The notes below the pieces were generated by a model. The model did not search any database and was not told where the DNA came from. It saw only the letters and a list, made by a program, of their open reading frames with translations. A program made the position numbers and the translations under genes. 27,881 nt of DNA from Atopobium sp. UBA2090 (lineage in GTDB: Bacteria > Actinomycetota > Coriobacteriia > Coriobacteriales > Atopobiaceae). The DNA is taken from positions 8,603 through 36,483 of the forward strand of contig DCZG01000073.1 in NCBI GenBank assembly GCA_002331575.1. Reading direction: 5' to 3'. Of the stretch, positions 15,701 through 21,431 are shown in pieces. Each line of letters begins with the position of its first letter. Positions within the stretch are counted from its first letter, which is position 1.

Positions 15701-16588
15701 CGTTGCATCAACGTAGTAGCGCTGGGTGCCGTCGCCATAGTCATCGGTCACGACCCAGCCCGGGTCCTCGAGTCGACCGTCGTTGTCGGCCAGGTAGACC
15801 TTGCCATCAGACGAGACGTACTTCCCACGCACGACGTAGCCCTCGGAGCGTGCGTACGCCCACCAGCCAGAGCCGTCCGCGTCGGGGTCGACGAGGGAGC
15901 TCGTCCTGAGAACGCCGTCTGATTCAAGCCAGTAGCGCTGCAGGCCGTAGTCCTGGAGCGTCGCGTCGACCAACCATCCCTGGTGCCACGTGCCGCCGTC
16001 CGAGTAGCGCCATTCAGTGCCTTCGCCGACCCAGCCTACCGTGGCCGGAGCGGCGGGCGTGGAAGACGCGTCGGCGCCCTGGGCGGACTCGACGACCTCG
16101 CCGGTGACGACCGTCGATGACGGCGTGTCCGCCGAGGGGTCAGCTGACGTTTCCTCCGAGGAGACGGACGCATCAACTGGCGCCGCGGACGCGCTCGCCT
16201 GGGAGTCCGTCTCCGCATCGACACTCAGGTTGTCGCCAGAGCCCGCTTTGTCTGTCGTCTCGTCCGCGGTTATGGCGGACGAGCTCGACTCTTCGCCTGA
16301 CGTGACGGTGGCGTCAGTCCCCGCCTGTCCCGACGCCGGAGTGACAGCTTCCGTCGGCTGTGTTGCGTCCGCAACCTCGTCCGCCTGCGTCGATGCGGAA
16401 TCGGTCGTCTCGGCCTGGCTCGACGTGACGACGGCCTTGTCATCCTGAGGTGCCATCGACTCGGTCTCGGCGACCGTCGTCGCAGACACGCCCGCATACG
16501 CAAGGCGAGCGTCAAGCCCCAGAAGCGCACATGTGATGATAAGCGCGAGACACGGCACGGCGAGACGCCTTCTGGTCTGGTCCGTCAC
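12782..16588 (-). CDS. Secreted CotH-kinase-domain protein with cell-wall-binding-like repeats
   Basis: A 1268-residue exported protein. Order: signal peptide (TRRR, then a hydrophobic stretch, ending RLAYA near residue 32); a Ser/Thr/Ala/Asp/Glu-rich linker to about 183; six repeats of 66-73 residues (204-619); a beta-rich segment (about 635-745); and a CotH domain (about 745-1160) with RGNSTW (787-792), YRGNYLLCEKIE (865-876) and WDFDG (1036-1040). Two C-terminal repeats of about 36 residues end in EGR (1189-1223, 1230-1265). CotH proteins are Fam20-like kinases, best known from spore coats; this one probably acts at the cell surface on an unknown target. Ten cysteines between 850 and 1081 may form disulfides. 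The GTG at 16588 is chosen because AGGAGA precedes it and the signal peptide then starts properly; the frame stays open to 16846 but overruns the promoter and ssrA terminator. No LPxTG anchor is present. Confidence 0.85.
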   Translation of the reverse strand: MTDQTRRRLAVPCLALIITCALLGLDARLAYAGVSATTVAETESMAPQDDKAVVTSSQAETTDSASTQADEVADATQPTEAVTPASGQAGTDATVTSGEESSSSAITADETTDKAGSGDNLSVDAETDSQASASAAPVDASVSSEETSADPSADTPSSTVVTGEVVESAQGADASSTPAAPATVGWVGEGTEWRYSDGGTWHQGWLVDATLQDYGLQRYWLESDGVLRTSSLVDPDADGSGWWAYARSEGYVVRGKYVSSDGKVYLADNDGRLEDPGWVVTDDYGDGTQRYYVDATTHSAVKGYSSDGWDHYTLSSGYVLRGEDSSDGTTRYADNDGRLAEQGWLVTSDLGQGLQRYWIGDEGVVASSRLIDPTVDGSGWWAYATSEGYVVRGKYASPDGVYLADNDGRLEDPGWLVTARYDGVLQRYCVDETTHACRTGFFSVDGSGYYGLPEVGYVLRGTRGSSVVADNDGRLVASAGWLVTDGFGQGLQRYWVGDGGIVATSRLIDPDVDGSGWWAYARSEGYVVRGKYVSSDGRVYLADNDGRLEAPGWVVSSAYGDGLQRYRIEESTRACTSGFFAVGDDEYYAIPSQGYVLRGSRDIGAITYYADNNGVILTPVQGTIPTAKDGVSTSTTSTPVNAISYLFLPSYASLSSVSLSTLRLGGTSAGLLLAAYESGSFSTVATGATVDLTAFSQTTDANGALLFRYMLEEGSTVHTLAVMVSGQIRTVFVISVDPENEGRAYVEASIHHTAKADVSIVVVDPDGTVVYNKDSVSSGKTSTIKGRGNSTWGVGDKKPYQISLSKKADLLETGNSDNAAKKWLLLANANDATLLHNSFAYDLALELGMCGTESAPVDLYYDGAYRGNYLLCEKIEVGSGRVDIHDLEGDIEDANGDDDVSAHSTARGTNAYGYAFQYVSDVANPADITGGYLLELDSAYFSSELCWFRTSVGYFVVKSPEVCSSACVRYISEATQAAIDNLDAGVTSSDGYLFDLDSLSWTYLINEYCKNVDAFCSSTYFCLDRGSSTFYAEPVWDFDGSCGTRTDFKAAGAYGYAGLLSASDGWVIDIPTVRENVVSHCAEFSTLVENVLLGDASTTGANGFLHSLQYYYDQVGASQRMNQAIFGITGFSNVLTPFSTYAANVEYLRSWLTDRIAWWDWEASRLAAGIVENAPVAYEGTDYSEVYDYSYYLEMNPDVAAAFGNDEEAVLRHFVTYGMAEGRIASRNFSVDTYRPRYADLRAAFGDDLAAYYRHFMTYGFFEGRTAV
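14732..15979 (-). repeat. Six tandem coding repeats, two alternating types
   Basis: The repeats alternate A-B-A-B-A-B: residues 204-276, 277-342, 343-413, 414-479, 480-551 and 552-619 of the CotH protein. A units carry DGSGWWAYA, SEGYVVRGKY and YLADNDGRLE. B units carry GYVLRG and ADNDGRL. Each starts with GW[LV]V and then [LT]QRY. The period of an AB pair is about 137 residues, or 411 bases. The DNA of the A units is close to identical over long stretches. The Gly/Trp/Tyr pattern resembles glucan- or cell-wall-binding repeats of Gram-positive surface proteins. Confidence 0.9.
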
Positions 16589-16593
16589 GTATT

Positions 16594-16646
16594 CTCCTAT
16601 CGTCGGATGTCCGGATTGATTATATGTGTCCGACGAGACACAATAC
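16594..16646 (-). promoter_or_regulatory. Promoter and ribosome binding site of the CotH gene
   Basis: TATAAT (16624-16619) is a perfect -10 box. The best -35 match is weak (GTATTG at 16646-16641, 16-base spacing). The expected start near 16612 leaves a leader of about 24 bases containing AGGAGA, whose AGGAG core (16598-16594) ends five bases before the GTG. A weak -35 box with flanking inverted repeats suggests regulation by an activator or repressor. Confidence 0.65.
16626..16641. repeat. Inverted repeat in the CotH promoter spacer
   Basis: GTGTC (16626-16630) and GACAC (16637-16641) flank CGACGA, placing a dyad exactly between the -10 and -35 positions, where a bound repressor would block polymerase. 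The CGACGAGA in it recurs at the neighbouring repeat. Confidence 0.45.
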
Positions 16647-16666
16647 TTCTCGTTGCAGACGAGAAG
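16646..16666. repeat. Inverted repeat upstream of the CotH promoter
   Basis: Perfect eight-base arms CTTCTCGT (16646-16653) and ACGAGAAG (16659-16666) surround TGCAG. It sits at about -35 to -55 relative to the predicted start, a usual activator or repressor site. It could alternatively be a backup hairpin for ssrA read-through, but it has no T run. Confidence 0.5.
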
Positions 16667-16731
16667 GTGCCGGATGCTGCTCCGCTCGACACGCAGGCAT
16701 GCCAGCCGAGGCCAAACAGGCACCGCAACGT

Positions 16732-16768
16732 AAAAAGGGCACCCGCCGGATGTCGGCGGATGCCCTTT
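16732..16768 (-). terminator. Intrinsic terminator of ssrA
   Basis: A 15-pair hairpin (arms 16734-16748 and 16754-16768, one G-U pair in the RNA) with a five-base loop is followed on the minus strand by TTTTT. It lies 83 bases after the encoded CCA end of tmRNA. A second smaller repeat, CGGCCGT/ACGGCCG at 16769-16789, sits between them. Confidence 0.9.
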
Positions 16769-16851
16769 CGGCCGTGGAACGGACGGCCGGCAATCGAGTC
16801 CGATTCGTCTGGATGCTCGTGCATCGCATGACGTATCGGACGTCACTTACA

Positions 16852-17223
16852 TGGTGGAGGTGCGGAGAATCGAACTCCGGTCCAAAGCAAGCCCCTGGCA
16901 GGTGTCTACAGGCTTAGTTCCCAGTTAGGTCTCGGGCAATAGGCACCTGGCAACCCGCGCCTCTCGCCCCAGTCGGGTCAATCTTGGCGTGCGGCATACC
17001 GACGACGTCCGCACGTGCACCTCCCTAGAATGACGCCGCCCCGGGAGCGGGAGAAAATCCCGGTTTGACGCGCTGGTTAGTTAAGACTAAGCAGCGAGAG
17101 CCATCTGAGGCTCAAAAGAAGTGTTGTCGTCAATTCAATTTGACGGTACCCCTGTTTAACGTGGCGAGGAGACCACGACCTGCTGCCCACCTCAGGCCCA
17201 CCCTGTCGAAACCAGTCACCCCC
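16852..17223 (-). ncRNA. ssrA: tmRNA (transfer-messenger RNA)
   Basis: A 372-base tmRNA, which with SmpB rescues ribosomes stalled on broken mRNAs and tags the protein for degradation. The 5' end reads GGGGGTGACTGGTTTCGACA, the hallmark of tmRNA. The 3' end has a T arm, CGGAG-TTCGATT-CTCCG, then CACCTCC, A and an encoded CCA at 16854-16852. The 5' GGGGGTG pairs with 3' CACCTCC with one G-U. An internal reading frame encodes a tag ending ALAA. The ends are set from this pairing, and the mature 5' end would be made by RNase P. smpB and rnr lie a few kilobases away. Confidence 0.96.
17087..17131 (-). other. tmRNA proteolysis tag reading frame
   Basis: Within ssrA this frame encodes DDNTSFEPQMALAA followed by TAG (17089-17087). 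The ALAA end is the expected ClpXP degron. The exact resume codon is uncertain: it could be either of the two GAC codons, so the tag is 13 or 14 residues before adding the tRNA-borne alanine. Confidence 0.8.
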
Positions 17224-17269
17224 ACGAGATGGAATGGGGACGCTGCCACCATGCGAGTTGTCAATGTTC

Positions 17270-17287
17270 GTGCCGGCACACGTGCCG
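17270..17287. repeat. Palindrome in the ssrA 5' leader
   Basis: CGGCAC (17274-17279) and GTGCCG (17282-17287) form a dyad with a two-base centre; it overlaps a second palindrome, GTGCCGGCAC (17270-17279). It falls just downstream of the predicted ssrA transcription start, so it could be an operator or a hairpin in the precursor RNA. Confidence 0.45.
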
Positions 17288-17295
17288 ACAGGGGA

Positions 17296-17325
17296 AGTAT
17301 ACCCAGTTTGAACGGGGGCATCCAA
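17296..17325 (-). promoter_or_regulatory. Candidate promoter of ssrA
   Basis: On the minus strand TTGGAT (17325-17320), 18 bases, then TATACT (17301-17296). The start would be near 17289, giving a precursor leader of about 66 bases. A perfect TTGACA also occurs at 17264-17259 but has no -10 partner at the right distance. Confidence 0.45.
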
Positions 17326-17368
17326 CGATGCGCAAAATCGCCCTCACGCACCGGGGACGGCACTCGCG

Positions 17369-17374
17369 TACAAT
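17369..17374 (+). promoter_or_regulatory. -10 box of the two-component operon, probably leaderless
   Basis: TACAAT ends seven bases before the A of ATG 17381, so the predicted transcription start is the start codon itself. No ribosome binding site lies upstream (TTGCCCC). No good -35 box is seen. Confidence 0.5.
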
Positions 17375-17380
17375 TGCCCC

Positions 17381-18505
17381 ATGGACAGACTCGTCGACAA
17401 GACCGCGATCCTTCTCACCTGCGTGCTGCTCGTCGTCGTGACGTGTGGCACCAGTCCCATGGGGGTTGTCGCCCTGCTCGCGGTCATCATCGCCTCCGCC
17501 TGCCACGAGTTGCTTCGCGTCAGGCACGGGCTGGCGTCCGACGCCGCCCTGGCCGTCGTGGCGGTGCTGTTCTCAGCGAGCCCCCTCGCGCTCTGCGCGC
17601 TGCCGCTCGTGGCCTATGACCTCGCTCGCTCGCGCTGGCGCTGGGCGCCCCTCATCTGTCTCGCCGGCCCAGTCGCCTGGGTGAGCGCGCGTGGCGTCGA
17701 TGTCCTCTCCGCCGTCGCGACGATTGCCGCCTGTGCCCTCGCGGCGCTCCTCTCGCTCAGGACCACGCACGCGCTCGCGCTCGAACGACGGCTCCACTCG
17801 CTCGAGGATGACCTCTCCGACAAGGTCATCGCCCTCAGGGAGAAGAACCGCGAGCTCGAGGATGCTCGTGACTATGAGACGAGGGCGGCGACGCTCGCCG
17901 AGCGCACGCGCATCGCCCGCGAGATCCACGACAACGTGGGTCACCTCCTCACGCGCCTCGTGCTCCAGGTCGAGGCGTTGAAGGTCATGCACGAGGGCGA
18001 GGCGCGCACGATAGCTGACCTCGATGACGTCGAGAGGGGCATCGACGAGGCCCTCGGCTCCATGCGCTCGAGCGTCCATGCCCTCGCCGACGCGGCTGTC
18101 GACCTGCCCACAAAGCTCAACCAGCTGGCGCGGGACTCGGGCATCGCCTCCGTAGGAGTTCACTGCGACCTGGAGTCGGATGTGCCGGCAGACGTCAGCC
18201 GCTGCATCGTCGCCGTGGTCCGCGAGGCGCTCACCAATGCCACGCGCCACGCCCGTGCCGCCCGCGCATCCGTCCGCCTTACCGAGTGCCCCGGAATCTG
18301 GCAGGTGCTCGTCCGCAATGACGGAGCCATGCCCACGCTCTCCCCCATGACCAGCGACGATGCCCTCCTCCGTCAGCTTTCCGAGAGGGGCATGGGCATC
18401 TCGTCCCTGGAGGACCGAGTGGAAGGCCTCGGGGGTACCATGCGCGTTTCGTGCGACGGCACCTCGTTCACGCTGTTCGCGTCGATTCCCCGGGAGGAAC
18501 GATGA
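17381..18505 (+). CDS. NarL-family sensor histidine kinase
   Basis: A 374-residue membrane kinase. Four or five hydrophobic segments span residues about 8-125 with almost no extracytoplasmic loops, so it probably senses a membrane or intramembrane signal. A coiled coil (about 133-172) leads to a HisKA_3 domain with phospho-acceptor H183 in IAREIHDNVGH. The ATPase domain has the N box REALTNATRHA (N286), RNDGA (312-316) and GMGISSLEDRVEGLGG (337-352). It phosphorylates the response regulator encoded next, with which it overlaps by four bases (ATGA). The gene diverges from ssrA. The signal is unknown; similar intramembrane-sensing kinases often respond to envelope stress or antimicrobials. Confidence 0.92.
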   Translation: MDRLVDKTAILLTCVLLVVVTCGTSPMGVVALLAVIIASACHELLRVRHGLASDAALAVVAVLFSASPLALCALPLVAYDLARSRWRWAPLICLAGPVAWVSARGVDVLSAVATIAACALAALLSLRTTHALALERRLHSLEDDLSDKVIALREKNRELEDARDYETRAATLAERTRIAREIHDNVGHLLTRLVLQVEALKVMHEGEARTIADLDDVERGIDEALGSMRSSVHALADAAVDLPTKLNQLARDSGIASVGVHCDLESDVPADVSRCIVAVVREALTNATRHARAARASVRLTECPGIWQVLVRNDGAMPTLSPMTSDDALLRQLSERGMGISSLEDRVEGLGGTMRVSCDGTSFTLFASIPREER

Positions 18506-19137
18506 AGGTTCTCGTGATAGATGACGACCCCATCGTGGGCCGTTCGCTCGTGACCATCCTCGGAGCCCAGCCTGACATCGAGGTGGCGGGCACAGGCGTC
18601 AACGGCGACCAGGCCGTCGCCCTCTTTGCCGCGACCCATCCCGACGTGCTTCTCATGGACATCCAGATGCAGGGAAGAGACGGCCTCTCGGCCGCCGAGG
18701 AGATTCTCGCAGGCAGCCCCGACGCGCGAATCGTCTTTCTCACGACCTTCTCGGACGACGAGTACATCGTCCGAGCTCTGAGGATCGGCGCTCGCGGCTA
18801 TCTCATCAAGCAGGACGTCTCGACGATTGCGCCCGCTCTGCGCGCCGTGATGACGGGCCAGCGCGTCCTCGAGGGCGAGGTGCTCGAAAGGGCGACCGCC
18901 CTCGGACGGTCCGGCGATGAGGGGCAGGGGCAAGACGAGACGGCGCTCGACTGTCTCTCCGCGCGCGAACGAGAGGTCGTGCGCCTGATCGCCGACGGCC
19001 TCGACAACTCGGAGATAGCCGGCAGGATGTACCTCTCCGAGGGAACGGTGCGAAACCACATGAGCGCCATTCTCGCCAAGCTCGGTCTCCGCAACAGGAC
19101 GCAGGTCGCCGTCTTCTACTACCGAAGCTGCCGATAG
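18502..19137 (+). CDS. LuxR/NarL-type response regulator
   Basis: A 211-residue regulator: a receiver domain (residues 1-120) with acidic pocket D7-D8-D9, phospho-acceptor D53 in LLMDIQM and the conserved Lys in YLIKQD (near 103), then a linker and a LuxR-type helix-turn-helix with LSAREREVVRLIADGL and SEGTVRNHMSAILAKLGL. The start at 18502 overlaps the kinase stop (ATGA), has GGGAGGAA just upstream and gives the canonical MKVLVIDDDP. An upstream in-frame ATG at 18451 lies within the kinase gene and adds sequence foreign to the family. Targets are unknown; autoregulation or control of neighbours is possible. Confidence 0.94.
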   Translation: MKVLVIDDDPIVGRSLVTILGAQPDIEVAGTGVNGDQAVALFAATHPDVLLMDIQMQGRDGLSAAEEILAGSPDARIVFLTTFSDDEYIVRALRIGARGYLIKQDVSTIAPALRAVMTGQRVLEGEVLERATALGRSGDEGQGQDETALDCLSAREREVVRLIADGLDNSEIAGRMYLSEGTVRNHMSAILAKLGLRNRTQVAVFYYRSCR

Positions 19138-19169
19138 GCCCTCGCCGGCAGCAACGTCGCCCACACGGA

Positions 19170-19206
19170 AGGACGGCGTGAGTCCCAGGGGAACCCGCGC
19201 CGTCCT
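19170..19206. terminator. Hairpin between converging response regulator and rubredoxin genes
   Basis: Nine-base arms, AGGACGGCG (19170-19178) and CGCCGTCCT (19198-19206), sit between the two stop codons of converging genes. There is no T run on either side. It probably helps end transcription from both directions. Confidence 0.55.
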
Positions 19207-19231
19207 CGACAGTCGTTCGCGATGCTCGGAT

Positions 19232-19375
19232 TTAGTCGTCGACCCTCTCGAACAGGTCGGGACCGACGCCGCAGACGGGGCAGACGTAGTCCTCGGGAAG
19301 CTCCGGGGTGTCGACCTCGACCTCGTAGCCGCAGACGGTGCACACGAACTTGTAAGTCTTCTTCTCGTCGGCCAT
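19232..19375 (-). CDS. Short rubredoxin
   Basis: A 47-residue iron protein: two CxxCG motifs, C12-x2-C15-G and C32-x2-C35-G, supply the four ligands of a one-iron centre, and the ends YKFVCTVCGY and PDLFERVDD are typical. Only 16 residues separate the cysteine pairs, against nearly 30 in classical rubredoxins, so the central loop is missing. This compact form matches the C-terminal domain of high-molecular-weight rubredoxin (Hrb). The flavin reductase encoded 62 bases upstream matches the N-terminal domain of Hrb. GGAGAGAGG precedes the ATG. It probably passes electrons from the flavin protein to an acceptor such as a flavodiiron protein. Confidence 0.93.
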   Translation of the reverse strand: MADEKKTYKFVCTVCGYEVEVDTPELPEDYVCPVCGVGPDLFERVDD

Positions 19376-19397
19376 TGGTGAATCCTCTCTCCTATGT

Positions 19398-19418
19398 GGA
19401 CCCGCGTTTGCGGGATCC
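19398..19418 (-). other. Small hairpin between flavin reductase and rubredoxin genes
   Basis: CCCGC (19401-19405) and GCGGG (19410-19414) around GTTT, extended by GGA/TCC past a one-base bulge. Without a T run it is unlikely to terminate fully. It may set the ratio of the two products or protect the upstream message. Confidence 0.4.
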
Positions 19419-19437
19419 TTCCGATTTCGTGTCGTTC

Positions 19438-19941
19438 CTACCCCACGTAGCTCGACGCCTTGGGAGGCGTCTTGCCCCTGAGGACCGTATGGTAGTACGT
19501 GTATGACATCGGGGCGTCACCCGAGAGCGGCTCGGCGTCGCGAATCTCGCCGACGAAGATGACGTGGGTGCCGACGTCGAGCGTCTTCACCACGTCGCAG
19601 GTGACGACCGCTGCCGCGCACTCGGGCGTGTAGGGGTCGCCAAGCGAGGTGCGTCGGGTCTCCACCCCCTCGAACTTATCGAAGCTCGCGGAGCTCCTGA
19701 AGCCGAAGCGACCGATGAAGGGCATGTCCGCCTTCTCGGTGATCACGGTGAGGGCGAAGTGACCGGCCTTCTCGATGACCTGTTCCGTGTGGTTCAGCTT
19801 GTTGACCACGACCTCCATCTGCAGCGGTTCGGCCGTGAGCTGCAGGCCGGTGTTGATGATGCAGGCACCCACCTCGCCGTCGGCCTCCGAAGACACAACG
19901 TAGAGACCACTCGTGAACTTGAAGAGCGCTGACGCGTCCAT
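19438..19941 (-). CDS. Flavin reductase-like FMN-binding protein (Hrb N-terminal type)
   Basis: A 167-residue split-barrel flavin reductase family protein. The opening ALFKFTSGLYVVSSE, then GACIINTGLQLTAEP and the segment EKAGHFALTVITEKAD, match the flavin domain of clostridial-type high-molecular-weight rubredoxins and flavoredoxins, which take electrons from NADH and pass them to a rubredoxin centre. Here the rubredoxin is a separate gene 62 bases downstream. An extended -10 promoter about 43 bases upstream and GGAGGAGA before the ATG suggest a two-gene operon. It is probably cytoplasmic, since no signal or membrane segment is seen. The physiological acceptor is not in this window. Confidence 0.88.
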   Translation of the reverse strand: MDASALFKFTSGLYVVSSEADGEVGACIINTGLQLTAEPLQMEVVVNKLNHTEQVIEKAGHFALTVITEKADMPFIGRFGFRSSASFDKFEGVETRRTSLGDPYTPECAAAVVTCDVVKTLDVGTHVIFVGEIRDAEPLSGDAPMSYTYYHTVLRGKTPPKASSYVG

Positions 19942-19983
19942 CCGTCTCCTCCATCATCCGATGCCAACAGTAATGCCATGCGC

Positions 19984-19992
19984 AGTATATCA
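19984..19992 (-). promoter_or_regulatory. Extended -10 promoter of the flavin reductase-rubredoxin pair
   Basis: TGATATACT on the minus strand is a TGn-TATACT extended -10 box; no -35 is needed and none is seen. The leader would be about 35 bases. Between it and the smpB stop, GCCGA/TCGGC at 20011-20029 is a weak hairpin that may end the smpB transcript. Confidence 0.6.
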
Positions 19993-20042
19993 ATTACCCC
20001 TTGCCCCGCCGCCGAGTCTCGCAATCGGCAGAGGGCCACCAT

Positions 20043-20522
20043 CTAGCGGCTTCGGTCCTTGAGGGCACGGCGAATCTCACGGTCCGCATCCCTTCGGGCC
20101 ATATCGTCTCGCTTGTCGTAGAGCTTCTTACCCCTGGCGAGACCGATGCAGAGCTTCACCCGGTTGTGCTCGTCGAAGTACATCTCGAGCGGTATCACGG
20201 CCATCCCCTTCAGGCGCAGCTTGCCGTCGATGTAGTCGATCTGCTGCCGATGGAGAAGGAGCCGACGCTTGCGATCGGGGTCCACGTTCCAGACGCCGCC
20301 ATTGGAGTAGGGGTGGATGTGCACGCCGTGGAGCCAGGCCTCGCCGTCGCGCACGAGCACGAAGGCGTCCGTGATCTGGCACGCCCGCTCTCGGATGCTC
20401 TTCACCTCGGTGCCCGTGAGCTCGACGCCCGCCTCGAAGGTCTCGTCGACGAAGTACTCGTGTCGGGCGGTGCGGTTGCGCGAGATGGTCTTCTTGCCGG
20501 GACGCTCCTGCCTATCGGTCAT
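20043..20522 (-). CDS. smpB: SsrA-binding protein SmpB
   Basis: A 159-residue partner of tmRNA that delivers it to stalled ribosomes and mimics the codon-anticodon stem. It contains SRNRTARHEYF, ELTGTEVKSIR, AWLHGVHIHPYSNGG and the basic helical tail GKKLYDKRDDMARRDADREIRRALK that enters the empty mRNA channel. The length is typical. The ATG at 20522 lies inside the last codons of the upstream TPR-like gene (11-base overlap), so translation is probably coupled. The open frame reaches 20699, but those codons fall in that gene. tmRNA itself is encoded about 2.8 kb away on the same strand. Confidence 0.97.
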   Translation of the reverse strand: MTDRQERPGKKTISRNRTARHEYFVDETFEAGVELTGTEVKSIRERACQITDAFVLVRDGEAWLHGVHIHPYSNGGVWNVDPDRKRRLLLHRQQIDYIDGKLRLKGMAVIPLEMYFDEHNRVKLCIGLARGKKLYDKRDDMARRDADREIRRALKDRSR

Positions 20523-21363
20523 AGGCGCCACCATCCGAGTCCGTCTGGCGTATGAGCTCGATGAGCGCCATGGCCGCATCCTCGCCGACGAGGTCCCGCG
20601 CACGCACGGTGAGCTCCGTCGCCACGAACCGGTCGCCGGCGTCCGCCGCGTCGGTCGCGCACATGAGAAGGCAGATCGCCACCTCCGCGTTCGCGCCATC
20701 GGGCAGACCCTCCTCGCCCAGAAGCTGCGACGCCTCCTCGTCCGTCACCCCGTCGGGGTCACGCTCGGTATCCGCCGCCTGGTCGAGGGCGGCGGTGAGC
20801 GACGCGTCCTTGACGCCGAGTCGACGCGCCGCGCGCAAGGCGGCAGCGGCCGTCCGGGGCTTCTCGGAGACCTCGAACCAGCCGGCGAAGTTGACAAAGG
20901 CGCGCACGAGGTGAGCGGCCTCGCTCGCACGCTCGAAGACGCTGTACGTGAGCGCCAGGTACTCCTCCATGTTACCCTCGACCTTGAACAGGTCGGCGAG
21001 GTCGAGGCGGTAGCCGCAGCCCATGGGGTTCCAGCGCACCGCGCACTTGAGCGCCTCGATGGCGGACTGATAGTCGTTGGTCCGCACGCAGGCCAGCGCG
21101 AGGTCGGCGTAGAGACGGTCGAGAGGTTCGCCCACATCGTGCAAGGTGCGGGGGTCCTTCTCCACCCTGCGGTATGCGAGGCGCTCGAAGATCGTGGGAA
21201 AGCTGAACCACTGCTCGTCCTCGGTGGCCACGCAGTTCCTGTCGACGTACTCCTCGACGTCCTCGGCGAGCCGCGCGAGGATGTCACGCGCCGCCTCGTC
21301 CTGGCCTTGGACGATCATGCCCTCGGCGCGCTCGATCTCATCGGTCATGCTGGTGCGACCCAT
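20512..21363 (-). CDS. TPR-like protein of unknown function, between rnr and smpB
   Basis: A 283-residue soluble, acidic, mostly helical protein. Residues about 82-150 look like two tetratricopeptide units: LDRLYADLALACVRTNDYQSA has the usual small and aromatic positions, and WNP closes the first. The rest (MTDEIERAEGMIVQGQDEAARDILARL at the start, and 150-270) is helical with no domain I can name. No signal peptide is seen. GGGAGGAA supports ATG 21363. Its end overlaps smpB by 11 bases, and rnr lies 68 bases upstream. A role in ribosome rescue or RNA turnover is an inference from position only. Confidence 0.85.
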   Translation of the reverse strand: MGRTSMTDEIERAEGMIVQGQDEAARDILARLAEDVEEYVDRNCVATEDEQWFSFPTIFERLAYRRVEKDPRTLHDVGEPLDRLYADLALACVRTNDYQSAIEALKCAVRWNPMGCGYRLDLADLFKVEGNMEEYLALTYSVFERASEAAHLVRAFVNFAGWFEVSEKPRTAAAALRAARRLGVKDASLTAALDQAADTERDPDGVTDEEASQLLGEEGLPDGANAEVAICLLMCATDAADAGDRFVATELTVRARDLVGEDAAMALIELIRQTDSDGGAYDR

Positions 21364-21374
21364 GTTCCTCCCAT

Positions 21375-21390
21375 CGCGGCATCAGCCGCG
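21375..21390 (-). other. Small hairpin in front of the TPR-like gene
   Basis: CGCGGC (21375-21380) and GCCGCG (21385-21390) around ATCA form a tight stem four bases upstream of the ribosome binding site. It is too short and lacks T residues for a terminator. It might mark a processing site after rnr. Confidence 0.35.
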
Positions 21391-21431
21391 CTCGTGTTCA
21401 CGTGGTTCATTATCCCCCCATGCGGCGCGCA

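Noticed and set aside
14333..15922. Plus-strand repetitive open frame (529 codons)
   Set aside because: Its repeats are the antisense image of the CotH protein repeats.
14732..15979. CRISPR-like repetition
   Set aside because: The repeats are long, imperfect, in frame and encode conserved residues; there are no short identical repeats with unique spacers.
16589..16846. N-terminal extension of the CotH protein to an upstream ATG
   Set aside because: It would cross the -10 box, both inverted repeats and the ssrA terminator, and bury the signal peptide 86 residues inside. The GTG at 16588 has a proper ribosome binding site.
16852..16890. tRNA-like 3' end with T arm and CCA
   Set aside because: No anticodon arm follows. 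It is the tRNA-like part of tmRNA.
19119..19343. Minus-strand open frame overlapping the rubredoxin
   Set aside because: Arg-rich translation in a different frame from the two CxxCG motifs; the rubredoxin frame explains the region.
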